A DNA stretch of 64,000 nt from Acidobacteriota bacterium (lineage in GTDB: Bacteria > Acidobacteriota > Blastocatellia > Pyrinomonadales > Pyrinomonadaceae), in assembly GCA_020200135.1 (NCBI GenBank), contig JAIVJI010000032.1, positions 1-64,000 on the forward strand. The letters run 5' to 3'. Under the pieces are notes generated by a model, which worked only from the letters and a program-made list of their open reading frames with translations, was not told where the DNA came from and searched no databases. The position numbers were made by a program, and so were the translations under genes. Numbering within the stretch: position 1 is the first letter of the stretch; each line of letters starts with the position of its first letter. This document shows positions 53,907-63,129 of the stretch, one piece after another.

Positions 53907-54050
53907 ATGCAGACTGACGGACAAAAGGGCGCGCCCCCCGACGAGGGCGCCGGGACTTTCGACCGGAGTTTCAAGTACGCGGTGATCGCCTGCGCGGTCG
54001 TCGAGTTCATCGCCATCGCGCTCGTCGTTTACTACAAGGCGGCGCGCTAG
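53907..54050 (+). CDS. Small single-pass membrane protein (47 aa)
   Basis: ATG 53907 to TAG 54050. A soluble N-terminus (QTDGQKGAPPDEGAGTF) followed by FKYAVIACAVVEFIAIALVVYY and a short basic end. It sits 19 bp behind the ECF sigma gene. It may be an anti-sigma or accessory peptide, but nothing in sequence proves it. Confidence 0.6.
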   Translation: MQTDGQKGAPPDEGAGTFDRSFKYAVIACAVVEFIAIALVVYYKAAR

Positions 54051-54087
54051 GGGCGGCAATCTTTCCAGACGTGAACGGAGGTGCTTT

Positions 54088-54303
54088 ATGTCGCTCGCCT
54101 TCCTGACCGCCGTCGTCTTCGAGGCGCTCTTCCTCGCGGCCTTCCTGCTCGCGGCCGACCTCACAAACCGCACACACCTGCTGCTGCTCATCGCGACGGT
54201 GGGCGGCTACACGGTCGTCGTGCTGGGACTGGTCGCGCTCGGGGCGCACGTCAGCCGCGGCTTCGCGCGCGTCCTCAAGGCCGTCGAGCTGCTCGACAGG
54301 TGA
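54088..54303 (+). CDS. Small two-helix membrane protein (71 aa)
   Basis: Two membrane segments (FLTAVVFEALFLAAFLLAA and HLLLLIATVGGYTVVVLGLVAL). An ACGGAGG Shine-Dalgarno precedes the ATG. It continues the sigma-factor gene group. No family recognised. Confidence 0.7.
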   Translation: MSLAFLTAVVFEALFLAAFLLAADLTNRTHLLLLIATVGGYTVVVLGLVALGAHVSRGFARVLKAVELLDR

Positions 54304-54324
54304 GGCGCCCTTCGCGCATAATAA

Positions 54325-54360
54325 AACGCCCGGGGCGCCGTCGGCCGCGCCCCAGGCGTT
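54325..54360. terminator. Hairpin after the small membrane gene
   Basis: AACGCCCGGGGCGC (54325-54338) pairs with GCGCCCCAGGCGTT (54347-54360), with one mismatch. There is no T run on the plus side. Confidence 0.5.
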
Positions 54361-54614
54361 GCAACTTAGTATGCTTTTGGTGCATCATAAGTGCCGTCAA
54401 TCCTTCTCTCGCGCATCGACGGTGATGCGCCCCCCGCCCAGAGGTACTGGCGGCGGCGTTCTGGATGGTTCGAGAGCGGGCAGTTGTTAACAGATCGGAA
54501 GCCGCTCAAAAGTTGAGCACCCCAGACGCGAGCCTTCGTTGCCACCGTCCCGCCGAAGCAAACTTCAATGGGAAGCTTCTCTTGATACTCCTTACATGGG
54601 AGAGGTACACCAGA
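54361..54614 (+). other. Long 5-prime leader of the RRM protein gene
   Basis: No gene is seen. The stretch is AT-richer than its surroundings and has short repeats (GCATCATAAG, TTAACAGATCGG). Leaders of this kind before cold-response RNA-binding genes can fold into regulatory RNA, but I see no known motif. Confidence 0.35.
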
Positions 54615-55013
54615 ATGTCTATTAAACTTTACGTCGGCAACCTGTCGTTCAACACCTCCAGCGAAGACCTGCGCGAGCTGTTCTCGCAGGCTGGCACGGT
54701 CGAGTCGGCCTCGGTCGTCGAGGACCGCGACACGGGCCGCTCGCGCGGCTTCGGCTTCGTCGAGATGGCGACGCGCGAGGAGGGCGAGGCCGCGATTCAG
54801 CAGTTCAACGGCAAGGAAGTCGGCGGGCGCGCGCTCAACGTCAACGAGGCGCGGCCCCGCGAGGATAGGGGCGGCGGCGGCGGCGGGCGCGGCGGCTTCG
54901 GCGGCGGCGGCGGGCGCGGCGGCGGCTTCGGCGGCGGCGGCAACCGTGGCGGCGGCGGCGGTGGCCGTGGCGGCTTCGGCGGCGGCGGCGGCAACCGCGA
55001 GCCGCGCTGGTAA
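54615..55013 (+). CDS. Glycine-rich RNA-binding protein with one RRM
   Basis: A protein of 132 aa. One RRM (about 2-80) has RNP2 KLYVGNLSF and RNP1 RGFGFVEM intact. The C-terminal tail (about 86-132) consists of runs of Gly with Arg and Phe (RGG/FGG type). Such proteins in bacteria are induced by cold and bind single-stranded RNA. It is followed by a terminator and then a DEAD-box helicase gene. Confidence 0.92.
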   Translation: MSIKLYVGNLSFNTSSEDLRELFSQAGTVESASVVEDRDTGRSRGFGFVEMATREEGEAAIQQFNGKEVGGRALNVNEARPREDRGGGGGGRGGFGGGGGRGGGFGGGGNRGGGGGGRGGFGGGGGNREPRW

Positions 55014-55043
55014 GCGCGGCCGCAAAGCCAGCGACACTTGAGA

Positions 55044-55088
55044 GAGCGCCTCTGGCAACAGACATCGCCGGAGGCGCTTTCTCATTTT
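55044..55088 (+). terminator. Terminator after the RRM gene
   Basis: AGCGCCTCTGGC (55044-55055) pairs with GCCGGAGGCGCT (55067-55078, one bulge), followed by TTCTCATTTTC. Confidence 0.7.
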
Positions 55089-55143
55089 CATCATGAGTCC
55101 GCCGACCTGACACGGGTCGGGAGGCGGCGTTAGAAGGTACTGA

Positions 55144-56373
55144 ATGGAATTTTCTCAACTCGGACTCCGGCCCGCGCTCGTGCGCCGCTGCGAGTCACTC
55201 GGCTACACTGAGCCGACAGCAATTCAGGAGCGCGCGATCCCCATCGTGCTGACCGGCGCCGACCTCATCGGCTGCGCCGAGACCGGCACCGGCAAGACCG
55301 CCGCCTTCCTGCTCCCGACCATCCAGCGGATGGCCGAGACGCCGCGCCCGGGCGTGCGCGTCCTCGTGCTCGCGCCGACGCGCGAGCTGGTCTCGCAGAT
55401 CGATGAGAGCTACAAGCAGCTGGCCCCGAAGGGCAGCCCACGCTGCGCGGCCGTCATCGGCGGCGCGAGCATGTCGCGCCAGATCGACGCGCTGCGCCGT
55501 GGCGCCGGCGGCGTCGTCGCGACCCCCGGGCGCCTGCTCGACCACGTCGAGCGCCGCACGCTCGACCTCTCGCACGTCGAGGTGCTCGTGCTCGACGAGG
55601 CCGACCGGATGCTCGACATGGGCTTCCTGCCCGCCATCCGGCGCATCCTCGCCGAGCTCCCCGCGCGGCGGCAGACGCTCCTCTTCTCCGCGACGATGTC
55701 GCCCGAGATAGAAGAGCTGGCGCGCCGCACGATGAAGGAGCCGTCGATGGTCGAGGTCAACGTGCGCGGCCGGGCGGCCGTGAACGTCGAGCAGATGGCC
55801 TACATCGTCGCGTCGGAGTCTAAGACGGCTCTGCTGCTCGACCTGCTCGAGCGCGAGCGCGACAACTTCGAGCGCGTGCTCGTCTTCACGCGGACGCGGC
55901 GCGGGGCCGAGCGGCTCTCGCACATCCTGCTCGCGCGCGAGCACAAGGTGAACCGCATCCACGCCGACCGCACCCAGCCCCAGCGCGAGGCCGCGCTGCG
56001 CGGCTTCAAGGACGGCGAGACGCGCGTGCTCGTCGCCACCGACATCGCCGCGCGCGGCATCGACGTCGAGTCCATCTCGCACGTCATCAACTACGACGTG
56101 CCCGAGGCGCCCGAGGACTACGTCCACCGCATCGGCCGCACCGGGCGCGCCGGCAAGACCGGCCGCGCCATCACGCTCGTCACCCCCGTGGACGAACTCT
56201 CGATGCGCGCCATCGAGCGCCTGACGGGGCAGACGGTCGAGCGCGTGTCGGCGGCGTCCTTCGGCGGCGCGGCCGTCGCGGGGCGCGCCGCCGCCAAGCC
56301 GTTCGGCCGCCCGATGCGCGGCGCGGGCAGCAGCACGCGCCGCAGTTTCCGCCCGCGCCGCGCGGGACGTTGA
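55144..56373 (+). CDS. DEAD-box ATP-dependent RNA helicase (RhlE-like)
   Basis: A protein of 409 aa. Q-motif region [26 protein letters not shown], Walker [25 protein letters not shown] in [16 protein letters not shown], then domain 2 with [16 protein letters not shown] and HRIGRTGR. The C-terminal tail (about 370-409) is short and basic. It unwinds RNA duplexes in ribosome assembly or mRNA turnover. Neighbours: RRM gene and infA. Confidence 0.93.
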   Translation: MEFSQLGLRPALVRRCESLGYTEPTAIQERAIPIVLTGADLIGCAETGTGKTAAFLLPTIQRMAETPRPGVRVLVLAPTRELVSQIDESYKQLAPKGSPRCAAVIGGASMSRQIDALRRGAGGVVATPGRLLDHVERRTLDLSHVEVLVLDEADRMLDMGFLPAIRRILAELPARRQTLLFSATMSPEIEELARRTMKEPSMVEVNVRGRAAVNVEQMAYIVASESKTALLLDLLERERDNFERVLVFTRTRRGAERLSHILLAREHKVNRIHADRTQPQREAALRGFKDGETRVLVATDIAARGIDVESISHVINYDVPEAPEDYVHRIGRTGRAGKTGRAITLVTPVDELSMRAIERLTGQTVERVSAASFGGAAVAGRAAAKPFGRPMRGAGSSTRRSFRPRRAGR

Positions 56374-56464
56374 GAGACTAAAGACGCACGAGACGAAACG
56401 GCCGCGCGCGGCTTCAGACACCACGCGCGGCCCGACCGCACACACACGCGTAAGGAGACAACGA

Positions 56465-56686
56465 TTGGCTAAAGAAGACTTGGTCCCGGCATCCGGCGTG
56501 GTGGTTGACAAGCAGCCCAACGCCTTCTTCATGGTTCAGATAGACAACAGCGACCACGTCGTGCTGGCGCAGATTTCGGGCAAGATGCGCAAGAACCGCA
56601 TCCGCATCCTCGTCGGCGACCGCGTGAGCGTCGAGCTCTCGCCCTACGACCTGACGCGCGGCCGCATCACCTACAGGTACAAGTAG
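56465..56686 (+). CDS. infA: Translation initiation factor IF-1
   Basis: A 73-aa S1/OB-fold protein starting at TTG (AAGGAGA 5-11 bp upstream). [66 protein letters not shown] match IF-1 of full length. It is not in the usual ribosomal-protein operon but follows a DEAD-box helicase gene, so a second infA elsewhere is possible. Confidence 0.93.
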   Translation: MAKEDLVPASGVVVDKQPNAFFMVQIDNSDHVVLAQISGKMRKNRIRILVGDRVSVELSPYDLTRGRITYRYK

Positions 56687-58569
56687 GCCCCGTCCCCCTC
56701 CCGCCCGAACCCGCGAGCCCCTAAACTTTTGTGGCGGCGCAGACGCGCGCCGCCACAGCCCTCCCACACGCAAAGCCCCGCCGACCCGCGCCCGAAGAAG
56801 ACGAAGGCGAGCGAGAGGAGCATCGAGGAGAGCGCGAGGCAGTAGACCCTGTGCGTCAGGATTCGCGCGAGGCGGCGGCCGTCGAAGAGGTCGGCCGGCG
56901 TCCAGAGGTTGTAGAGCGCCGGGTTGGAGAGCCAGCCGCCGTGACCCTGACTGGCGAGGTAGTAGACCGTCCCGCCCGCCGCGAGGCTGAACGCGTAGGC
57001 CAGATACTTGTCGCGCAGCAGCACGTTCAAAGACACGGACGCGGCGCACATGAAGACGACGCTCGGCAGCAGAATCACCGCGTAGGTCCTGAGGTAGGCC
57101 AGCGGTTCGAGCGGCGCGTGCCCGCTGTAGAGTTGCAGGAGGACTGCGGCGGCGGCGACCGGCGCGACGAGCGAGAGCGAGAGCAGCAGCGTCGCCGCGA
57201 ACTTCGGGAGCAGGAAGGCGAAGTCGGGCGCGGGCGTGCTCCAGAGCACCGGCTCGACCCGCAGCTCGCGGTCGCGGTGCATCGCCTCGCCCGCGTAGAA
57301 GACCGCGACGCCGAAGAGGAACAGCAGCAGCCCCTCGGCCGTCCGCGCCGCGTAGGCGGCCGAGTACGAGGCGTGTGCGACGGGGGGCGCGACCCCGAAG
57401 GCGGCCAGCTCGAGCACGCACGCGAACACGACGAGCGGCGCGACCACGACCAGACTGCGCTCCGCACGCAGCAGCCGGAACTCCACACCGAGCGCCGCCC
57501 GGAACTGCGAGACGGCCGCGCGCCGCCCCCCGGTCACGACCTCGACGCGCGGCAACTCTGCCAGCCTCGCCGCCGCGGTCTCGCCCGCCGCCGTCCCCGC
57601 CGTGACCTTTTCGGCGACGACGACGGCGCCCCGCGCGTCGGCCGCGCCGTAACCTTCCTCCGCGCCGCCCGCCTCCGACCCACCGCCCGGCCTCTCGACT
57701 CCCGCGCCGAGGCCGAGGGTCAAAGTCTGATTCCGGGCCTCTCTTCCCCCGCCGCGCTCGATCGTCGAGAAGCGCAGGTAGAGCAGCGACAGACACGCGA
57801 GCGCGACGCCGACCATCAGGAGGCGGTTGGCCACCATCCCGCCGTCGTAGGCGACGACAAGCTGGTTCAGCCACTCGGCGCTGCGCCCGTGCCAGCCGTT
57901 GGCCGCGACGTTGAAGAGCAGCGGGTCGAGCGTGACGCGCCAACGCAGGGGCAGCAGCCTCTTCATGACGAGCTGCCAGGTGACGTAAAGCGGGTAGAAC
58001 GAGACGGCCAGCGCGTAGACGACCTTGACGTTGCGCGTCAGCGTCCCGACGGTGAAGAAGACGGCGGCGAGCGCGAGGCTCGAGACGACGACGAAGAAGA
58101 GGAAGTGTTGGAGGTAGGGCAGCACGCGCGCCGGCAGGACGACCATCCCGTCGGTACGGAACGCCTGGAGCGCGAGCGCCGTCAGCGCGAAGCACGCCTG
58201 GCAGCAGACGAGCACGAAGAAGTTGCCGAAGAATTTTCCGAGCAGGTACTCGCCGCGCCCGACCGGCTTCGAGAAGATGAGCGGGTCGACCCTGAGCCTG
58301 TAGTCCCTGATGACCGGGTCGCCCATCATCATGGCGATGAACAGCGGCATCGTCATGAACGAGAAGCCGCCGAGCAGCCAGACGATGTAGAAGTCGCTGT
58401 TGACGGCCCAGCCGCGCGCGACGGCCGGCCCCCAGCCCCACCACAGCAGCGCGTTCGCGCTGAACAGCGGCACCATCGCGTACGGCGCCACGCGCTTCAG
58501 GTTGTACAGAACCTCCGCGCGGAAGACGGCCGCGAGCGGCGACGAAAGCGGTGTCGAGACCGCGCCCAT
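56671..58569 (-). CDS. ABC transporter permease (large, two-part membrane protein)
   Basis: A protein of 632 aa with two sets of about six helices (about 20-280 and 390-600) separated by a soluble segment (about 280-380). [21 protein letters not shown] and [20 protein letters not shown] are repeated pattern segments, consistent with a fused pair of ABC-2 type half-permeases. Its start overlaps the stop of the ATPase gene by 1 bp. The C-terminal end overlaps infA by 16 bp on the other strand. Confidence 0.82.
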   Translation of the reverse strand: MGAVSTPLSSPLAAVFRAEVLYNLKRVAPYAMVPLFSANALLWWGWGPAVARGWAVNSDFYIVWLLGGFSFMTMPLFIAMMMGDPVIRDYRLRVDPLIFSKPVGRGEYLLGKFFGNFFVLVCCQACFALTALALQAFRTDGMVVLPARVLPYLQHFLFFVVVSSLALAAVFFTVGTLTRNVKVVYALAVSFYPLYVTWQLVMKRLLPLRWRVTLDPLLFNVAANGWHGRSAEWLNQLVVAYDGGMVANRLLMVGVALACLSLLYLRFSTIERGGGREARNQTLTLGLGAGVERPGGGSEAGGAEEGYGAADARGAVVVAEKVTAGTAAGETAAARLAELPRVEVVTGGRRAAVSQFRAALGVEFRLLRAERSLVVVAPLVVFACVLELAAFGVAPPVAHASYSAAYAARTAEGLLLFLFGVAVFYAGEAMHRDRELRVEPVLWSTPAPDFAFLLPKFAATLLLSLSLVAPVAAAAVLLQLYSGHAPLEPLAYLRTYAVILLPSVVFMCAASVSLNVLLRDKYLAYAFSLAAGGTVYYLASQGHGGWLSNPALYNLWTPADLFDGRRLARILTHRVYCLALSSMLLSLAFVFFGRGSAGLCVWEGCGGARLRRHKSLGARGFGREGDGAYLYL

Positions 58570-59453
58570 CAGTTCGGGCTCCCCGCGTGCGAGACGAGTC
58601 CGAAGTAGTAGTCTTCGAGTGTCGGCGCGACGGGCGCGAACCCCTCGCCCGGACGGCCCTCGCGCGACAGCACGCGGACGCGCACGCGCCCCTCGAACAG
58701 AGAGGTCGACAGGACCTTGAGCCGGCCCTTGAGCGCCGCGACCTCGTCGCGCGGCACGGCGGCCTCCCAGACCGCGCCCGCCAGACGCCCGAGCGCGGCG
58801 CGCGGGCTGTCGGTCGCGACTATCTCGCCGCGACGGATGACCGCCATCGCGCCGCAGAGCGTCGAGACGTCCGAGACGATGTGCGTCGAGAGCAGCACGA
58901 CCGTCTCCTCGCCCGCTATCTCGGAGAGGAGGTTGTGGAAGCGGTGTCGCTCCTCGGGGTCGAGCCCGGCGGTCGGCTCGTCGACGATGATGAGGCGGGG
59001 CCGGCCGATGAGCGCCTGCGCGATGCCGAGGCGCTGCCGCATCCCGCCCGAGAAGCCGCCGACCGGCTGGCGCCGCGCGCCCGCGAGGTTGACCCTCTCC
59101 AACAGCGCGCCGACGAGCCGCGCGCGCGCGCCCGAGTCGGCGACGCCCTTGAGCCGCGCGAAGTAGTGAAGCGTCTGCTCGGCCGTCAACGACGGGTAGA
59201 GGCCGAACTCCTGCGGCAGGTAGCCGAGCACCCTGCGCGCCGCCGGTTTGCGGCCGACGAAATCGACGCCGCCGACCGTGACCTGGCCCTCGTCCGCGTC
59301 GAGCAGCGTCGCCAGAATCTTCATCAGCGTCGTCTTGCCCGCGCCGTTCGGCCCGAGTAGGCCGAAGACGCCGGGCGCGGCCTCAAGGCTGACGCCCTTC
59401 AGCGCCACGATGCCGCCGGGGTAAGTCTTCCGCAGCCCTCTGATTTCGAGCAT
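58569..59453 (-). CDS. ABC transporter ATP-binding protein
   Basis: A protein of 294 aa from ATG 59453. Walker A GPNGAGKTT, Q-loop, signature FSGGMRQRLG, Walker B RLIIVDEPTAGLD and H-loop STHI are all present. C-terminal extension (about 220-294) is a regulatory tail. It pairs with the fused permease next to it; together an ABC-2 exporter of unknown substrate. Confidence 0.93.
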   Translation of the reverse strand: MLEIRGLRKTYPGGIVALKGVSLEAAPGVFGLLGPNGAGKTTLMKILATLLDADEGQVTVGGVDFVGRKPAARRVLGYLPQEFGLYPSLTAEQTLHYFARLKGVADSGARARLVGALLERVNLAGARRQPVGGFSGGMRQRLGIAQALIGRPRLIIVDEPTAGLDPEERHRFHNLLSEIAGEETVVLLSTHIVSDVSTLCGAMAVIRRGEIVATDSPRAALGRLAGAVWEAAVPRDEVAALKGRLKVLSTSLFEGRVRVRVLSREGRPGEGFAPVAPTLEDYYFGLVSHAGSPN

Positions 59454-60028
59454 CAAGCCCTCCGTGCGGGGACGCCGCCCGCGACGGCCGCGCGCCACTC
59501 GTCGGCGAGGACGGCGTAGACGACGAGGTCGTGAAAGTGGTCGTGCATCCACTCGGCCTGCGACAGGACCCCCTCCTGCCTGAAGCCGAGGCGTTCGGGA
59601 ATCACCCGGCTCTTGTGATTCTCGACGGCGCAGCGCATCTCGACGCGGTTCAGGCCGAGCTCGCCGAAGGCGTGGTCGATGAGCGCGCGGCAGGACTTCG
59701 TGACGAGCCCGCGCCCCTGAAACGGCGCGCCGAGCCAGTAGCCGAGTTCCGTCTTCCGGTTGGCGCGGTCGAAGTAGTTGTACTCCACCTGGCCGGCCAT
59801 CTCGCCGCGATGCCAGATGGCGAGCCCGTACCCTTCGCCTCCGGCCATGCGGGCCATGTTGCGCTTGATGAAGTCGTGCGTGTTCTCGATGGAGCGTTCG
59901 CGCTTCAGCCACGCCGACCACTCCCTGATGTGTTCCAGGTTCCCCTCGATGAGCGCGTTGAGGGCCTACGCGTGGTGAGGCTCTATCAGGCGCAGTTCGG
60001 TCTCGTCATCTATCTTATGGCTGAGCAT
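59453..60028 (-). pseudogene. RimJ/RimL-type GNAT N-acetyltransferase interrupted by one in-frame TAG
   Basis: From ATG 60028 the frame reads LSHKIDDETELRLIEPHHA, then a TAG at 59968-59966 (codon 21), then ALNALIEGNLEHIREWSAWL and a normal GNAT fold (AGQVEYNYFDRANRKTELGYWL, FQGRGLVTKSCRALI, AVENHKSRVIPERLGF) to the stop at 59453. Homologues usually have a Gln or Glu where the TAG is. A start after the TAG exists only at 59857 and would remove the first strand. The stop overlaps the start of the ABC ATPase gene (TGATG). So either a recent nonsense mutation or a sequencing error. Confidence 0.75.
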
Positions 60029-60118
60029 GGCTTGTCAAAGTCGGAGGGCGTGCGGCGCGCGATGTGCGACGGCCAGTCCGCCTGAGGGTTAGAGTGTCGG
60101 GGGCGGCTTTGTGTTCCG

Positions 60119-60799
60119 CTAGATGTCGGGAATCTGCCAGTCTATCTCGGGCTTGCCCGCCGCGCGCAGCGCCTCGTTGACGGCCGAGAACGGGCGCGTG
60201 CCGAAGAAGCCGTGGCGCGCGGAGAGCGGCGACGGGTGCGCGCCGCGTATGACGGCGTGGCGGCCTTCGTCGATGCGCGCCGCCTTGCTCTGCGCGTCGC
60301 GCCCCCAGAGGACGAAGACGACCGCGTCCTTCTTCGCGTTGACGCGTTCGATGACGGCGTCGGTGAAGGTCTCCCAGCCCCGGCCGCGGTGCGAGCCGAT
60401 CCGGCCGGCGCGGACGGTGAGCACGGTGTTGAGCATCAGGAGGCCCTGCTCGGCCCAAGCGGCGAGGTGGCCGTTGTTGGGGACGCGGAAGCCTGGGATG
60501 TCGCTCTTCAGCTCCTTGAAGATGTTGCGGAGCGAGGCGGGGACGGCGACGCCCGGCTTGACCGAGAAGCAGAGCCCGTGCGCCTGGTTCGGCCCCGGGT
60601 ACGGGTCCTGGCCGAGCAGCACGACGTTGACCTTGCGGAACGGCGTCAGCTCCAGCGCGCGGAACGTGTCCGACTCTTCGGGGTAGACCTCGTAGTCCCG
60701 GCGCTCGCGCTCGACGAACTCCGCCAGCCGGCGGAAGTAGGGCTTCTCGACCTCGCCCCCGACCTTCGGACGCCACGACGCGGGTATCGGCGGCAGCAT
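60119..60799 (-). CDS. ung: Uracil-DNA glycosylase (family 1)
   Basis: Removes uracil from DNA, starting base-excision repair. The 226-aa protein has the water-activating loop GQDPYPG, FSVKPGVAVPASLRNIFKEL, LLMLNTVLTVR, and the C-terminal HPSPLSA leucine loop. Full length. Confidence 0.95.
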   Translation of the reverse strand: MLPPIPASWRPKVGGEVEKPYFRRLAEFVERERRDYEVYPEESDTFRALELTPFRKVNVVLLGQDPYPGPNQAHGLCFSVKPGVAVPASLRNIFKELKSDIPGFRVPNNGHLAAWAEQGLLMLNTVLTVRAGRIGSHRGRGWETFTDAVIERVNAKKDAVVFVLWGRDAQSKAARIDEGRHAVIRGAHPSPLSARHGFFGTRPFSAVNEALRAAGKPEIDWQIPDI

Positions 60800-60844
60800 C
60801 TCGTCAAAACCCTCCCCGGAAGTTTTACCGCCCGCGCACTCGGG

Positions 60845-61429
60845 TCAGAGCCTCTCGTAATAACCGCCCGAGGCGCAGGGGCGGCAGAGCGGCTCGCCCG
60901 CCGCGCCGGCCGCCTCGCGCCCGTCGTTGACGCCCTCGCCGCAGCGCGCGCAGGTGACGCGCGAGCGCGGGCGCCCCGGCGCGTCGTTCTCGCCGTAGCG
61001 GACGCGCACGCGCTCGACCTTGAACAGCTCCTCGTCCGACGCCTCGCGGTAGGTGAGGAACTGCCGCTCCTTCTTCGACCCGACCTCGGGGTGGCGCTCG
61101 TCTGCGAGCCGGCGCGACTCCTCCAGCGCGACGACGCGGACGGCCTCGCCCGTCTCGGTGTTGAGGAACGTCGCCGCCACCTTGCCGTAGTCGAAGTACT
61201 TCAGACTCCGCCGGCCCAGCCGCGCGCCCGTCACCGCGCCCACGGCGTCGGCCATGCAGCGGTCGATCTCGACCCACACGATCAACCTCTTCCGGTCGGC
61301 GCCCTTGGGGTCGTCCGCCCCCACCGCCCGGCACCCCACCACCGCCATCCGCGCCCCCAGCAACTGCCCCGCGCACATGTGCCCGTGCAGCCGCCCGCAC
61401 TCCCCCAACAACTCGTCGAGCGTTTCCAT
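60845..61429 (-). CDS. FmdE-like protein with C-terminal zinc finger
   Basis: A protein of 194 aa. N-terminal FmdE domain (about 5-140: GRLHGHMCAGQLLGARMA, VEIDRCMADAVGAVTGARLGRRSL, DYGKVAATFLN) with conserved Cys/His. C-terminal TraR-type zinc finger (CARCGEGVN and CRPCASGG). Despite the name the family is widespread outside methanogens and its role here is unknown. Same strand and close to dcd. Confidence 0.88.
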   Translation of the reverse strand: METLDELLGECGRLHGHMCAGQLLGARMAVVGCRAVGADDPKGADRKRLIVWVEIDRCMADAVGAVTGARLGRRSLKYFDYGKVAATFLNTETGEAVRVVALEESRRLADERHPEVGSKKERQFLTYREASDEELFKVERVRVRYGENDAPGRPRSRVTCARCGEGVNDGREAAGAAGEPLCRPCASGGYYERL

Positions 61430-61440
61430 CGCCGGAGTCC

Positions 61441-63050
61441 TTACAGGCGCGAGTAGGTGAGGCCGGTCTGGCCCTGGTATTTGCCGCCGCGGTCTTCGTA
61501 GGAGACGTCGCAGTCTTCGTCGGATTCGAGGAAGATGACCTGGCCGATGCCTTCGTTGACGTAGACGCGCAGCGGGAGGTCGGCGAGGTTGCCGAGCTCG
61601 ATGACGAGGCGCCCCGTCCAGCCGGCTTCGAGCGGCGTGGTGTTGAGCATCAGGCCGGCGCGCGCGTAGGTCGAGTTGTGGACGACAAGGTTGTTGGCGA
61701 CGAAGTTCCGGGCACCGGGCACGCAGAGGTCGAACACCTCTTCAACCCCGCACGGCTCGACGGACACGATCTCGTCCCAGAGGATGTCGGCGTCGAGATG
61801 CGTTCTGAGCCTGCTATGCGGGTGAAGAGCGACGAACTTCTCCAGCTCCAGGCGCGTCACGTCGTGGCTGTTTCGCACGTGTATCCCGGCGGCGTAGAGG
61901 GTCGTGTGCAGGGCCCGCGCCTCCGCCTTGAGGGTTGACCAGAACTCGGCCGGGATGGCGTCGTAAATTCCCCGCCGATTTCTCAAGCGCTCTTCGACGA
62001 CTGGCCCAATCACCTCGCGCGCCCTCACGTCCTTGCGAGATGCCGGCCAGAAGCCTATCTCTTCGAGGAAGAGTTTGATGTGCGCGCTCTTCAGCACCTG
62101 GACGACGAAGGCGGGCGAGCGGGGCGTCCGCTTCGCGCGCAGCCTGCCGACGATGCCGAACCTGAGCAGGAGGTGCTGCACGTCGCGCGCGAGCCGCTCG
62201 GAGCTGCTGCCATACTCCAGCACGGGCTGCGGGCGGCCACCCTTGCCTTGCAGGAAGATGCTGCCGTCGCCCGAGAACAGGGCGCGCAGGAAGAGCGCGA
62301 CGGCCGGCTTCGCCGCGCGGAAGACGCGCGCCGGCACGAACTTCTTCAGCGCGCCGACGTTCACAGCGCCGCCTCCCAGCGTGGAAGTTCCTCGCTGCCG
62401 AACACGGTCAGGCGGCGCGCGGCCGCGACGCGGCTCCCGACGCCCATCTCGCCCAGCTCGCGCCAGCCGCCGACCGTGAGGAACGGGTGGTTGCTCGTAG
62501 CCTTTATCTCGTGGCCGAGCTTCGTCCTGACTCGGAAGACAGGCTGTAGCCCCTGGCTGATCGCCGCCAGCGCGTCGCGCCCCTCGATACGCCCGTCCCG
62601 GTACGACAACACGCTCGCGCCTTCCGCCAGATCGGCGATGGAGACGAACTCGCCGGTCGCGGCGTCCACGACGCGCGCGTCGCGCGTGAGGCATTTGCAC
62701 ATGCAGATGCCGGTGACGGTGCGCGGCATGCGGAAGGTCTCGACCGTGACGCCGAGGGCGTAGGAGTGCGGCGGCATGAGGTAGTACTTCGAGCCGTCTT
62801 CGGCGTCGCGCAGGGGGGCCTCGACGAGCGACGCGTCGTCGAAGTTCTTCGGGTCGATCTCGCGGCCGTGGATGGGCGAGAAGACGCGGAAGCCGTCGTC
62901 GGCGAGCCGCATGTCGTAGCCGTAAGACGAGGCGCCGGCGGAGATGATGCGCCGGCCGCCAGACTCGCGCACCAGCGTCGCGTCGAAGGGTTGGATGAGC
63001 TGGTGCTCTTCGGCCATGCGCCGAATCCAGCGGTCGGATTTGACTGACAT
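61441..63050 (-). CDS. dcd: dCTP deaminase gene split by an intein; intein frame broken
   Basis: The N-extein (residues 1-119, from MSVKSDRWIRRM to TGICMCK) and the C-extein (77 residues, STYARAGLMLNTTPLEAG to TGLTYSRL) together make a complete 196-aa Dcd, with the EGIGQ active-site region. Dcd converts dCTP to dUTP (or dUMP in bifunctional forms) for dTTP synthesis. Between them lies an intein (61675-62693). The intein sequence has lost the reading frame, so no full precursor can be translated as written: the upstream frame stops at 62361 and the downstream frame starts in the endonuclease region. If the sequence is right, the cell would lack Dcd from this gene. Confidence 0.8.
61675..62693 (-). 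mobile_element. Intein in dcd with LAGLIDADG-type endonuclease remnant
   Basis: Begins at Cys (CLTRDARVVDAATGEFVSIADLAEG) and has the splicing block B histidine (TSNHPFLTVGG). The far end has the block F region (GVEEVFDLCVPGARNFV) and terminal Asn preceded by His (VVHN), followed by Ser of the C-extein. The middle shows one DOD/LAGLIDADG motif (ALFSGDGSIF), while the first is absent. The length 1019 bp is not a multiple of 3. The two parts meet at about 62361-62375. Confidence 0.82.
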
Positions 63051-63129
63051 CGTTTCGGCTTCCGTTAAGAGTTTTTAGACTGACGCCGCAGCATAACGGC
63101 CGCCGCGCGCGAAGTCCAGAGGGCGCGGA

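Noticed and set aside
56671-56686. Overlap of infA and the permease as a sign of a wrong call
   Set aside because: Both genes end well in their families; a 16-bp convergent overlap is plausible.
59966-59968. Recoding of TAG as an amino acid (pyrrolysine or suppressor)
   Set aside because: No pyl genes or context are visible and GNAT enzymes do not use it; mutation or error is simpler.
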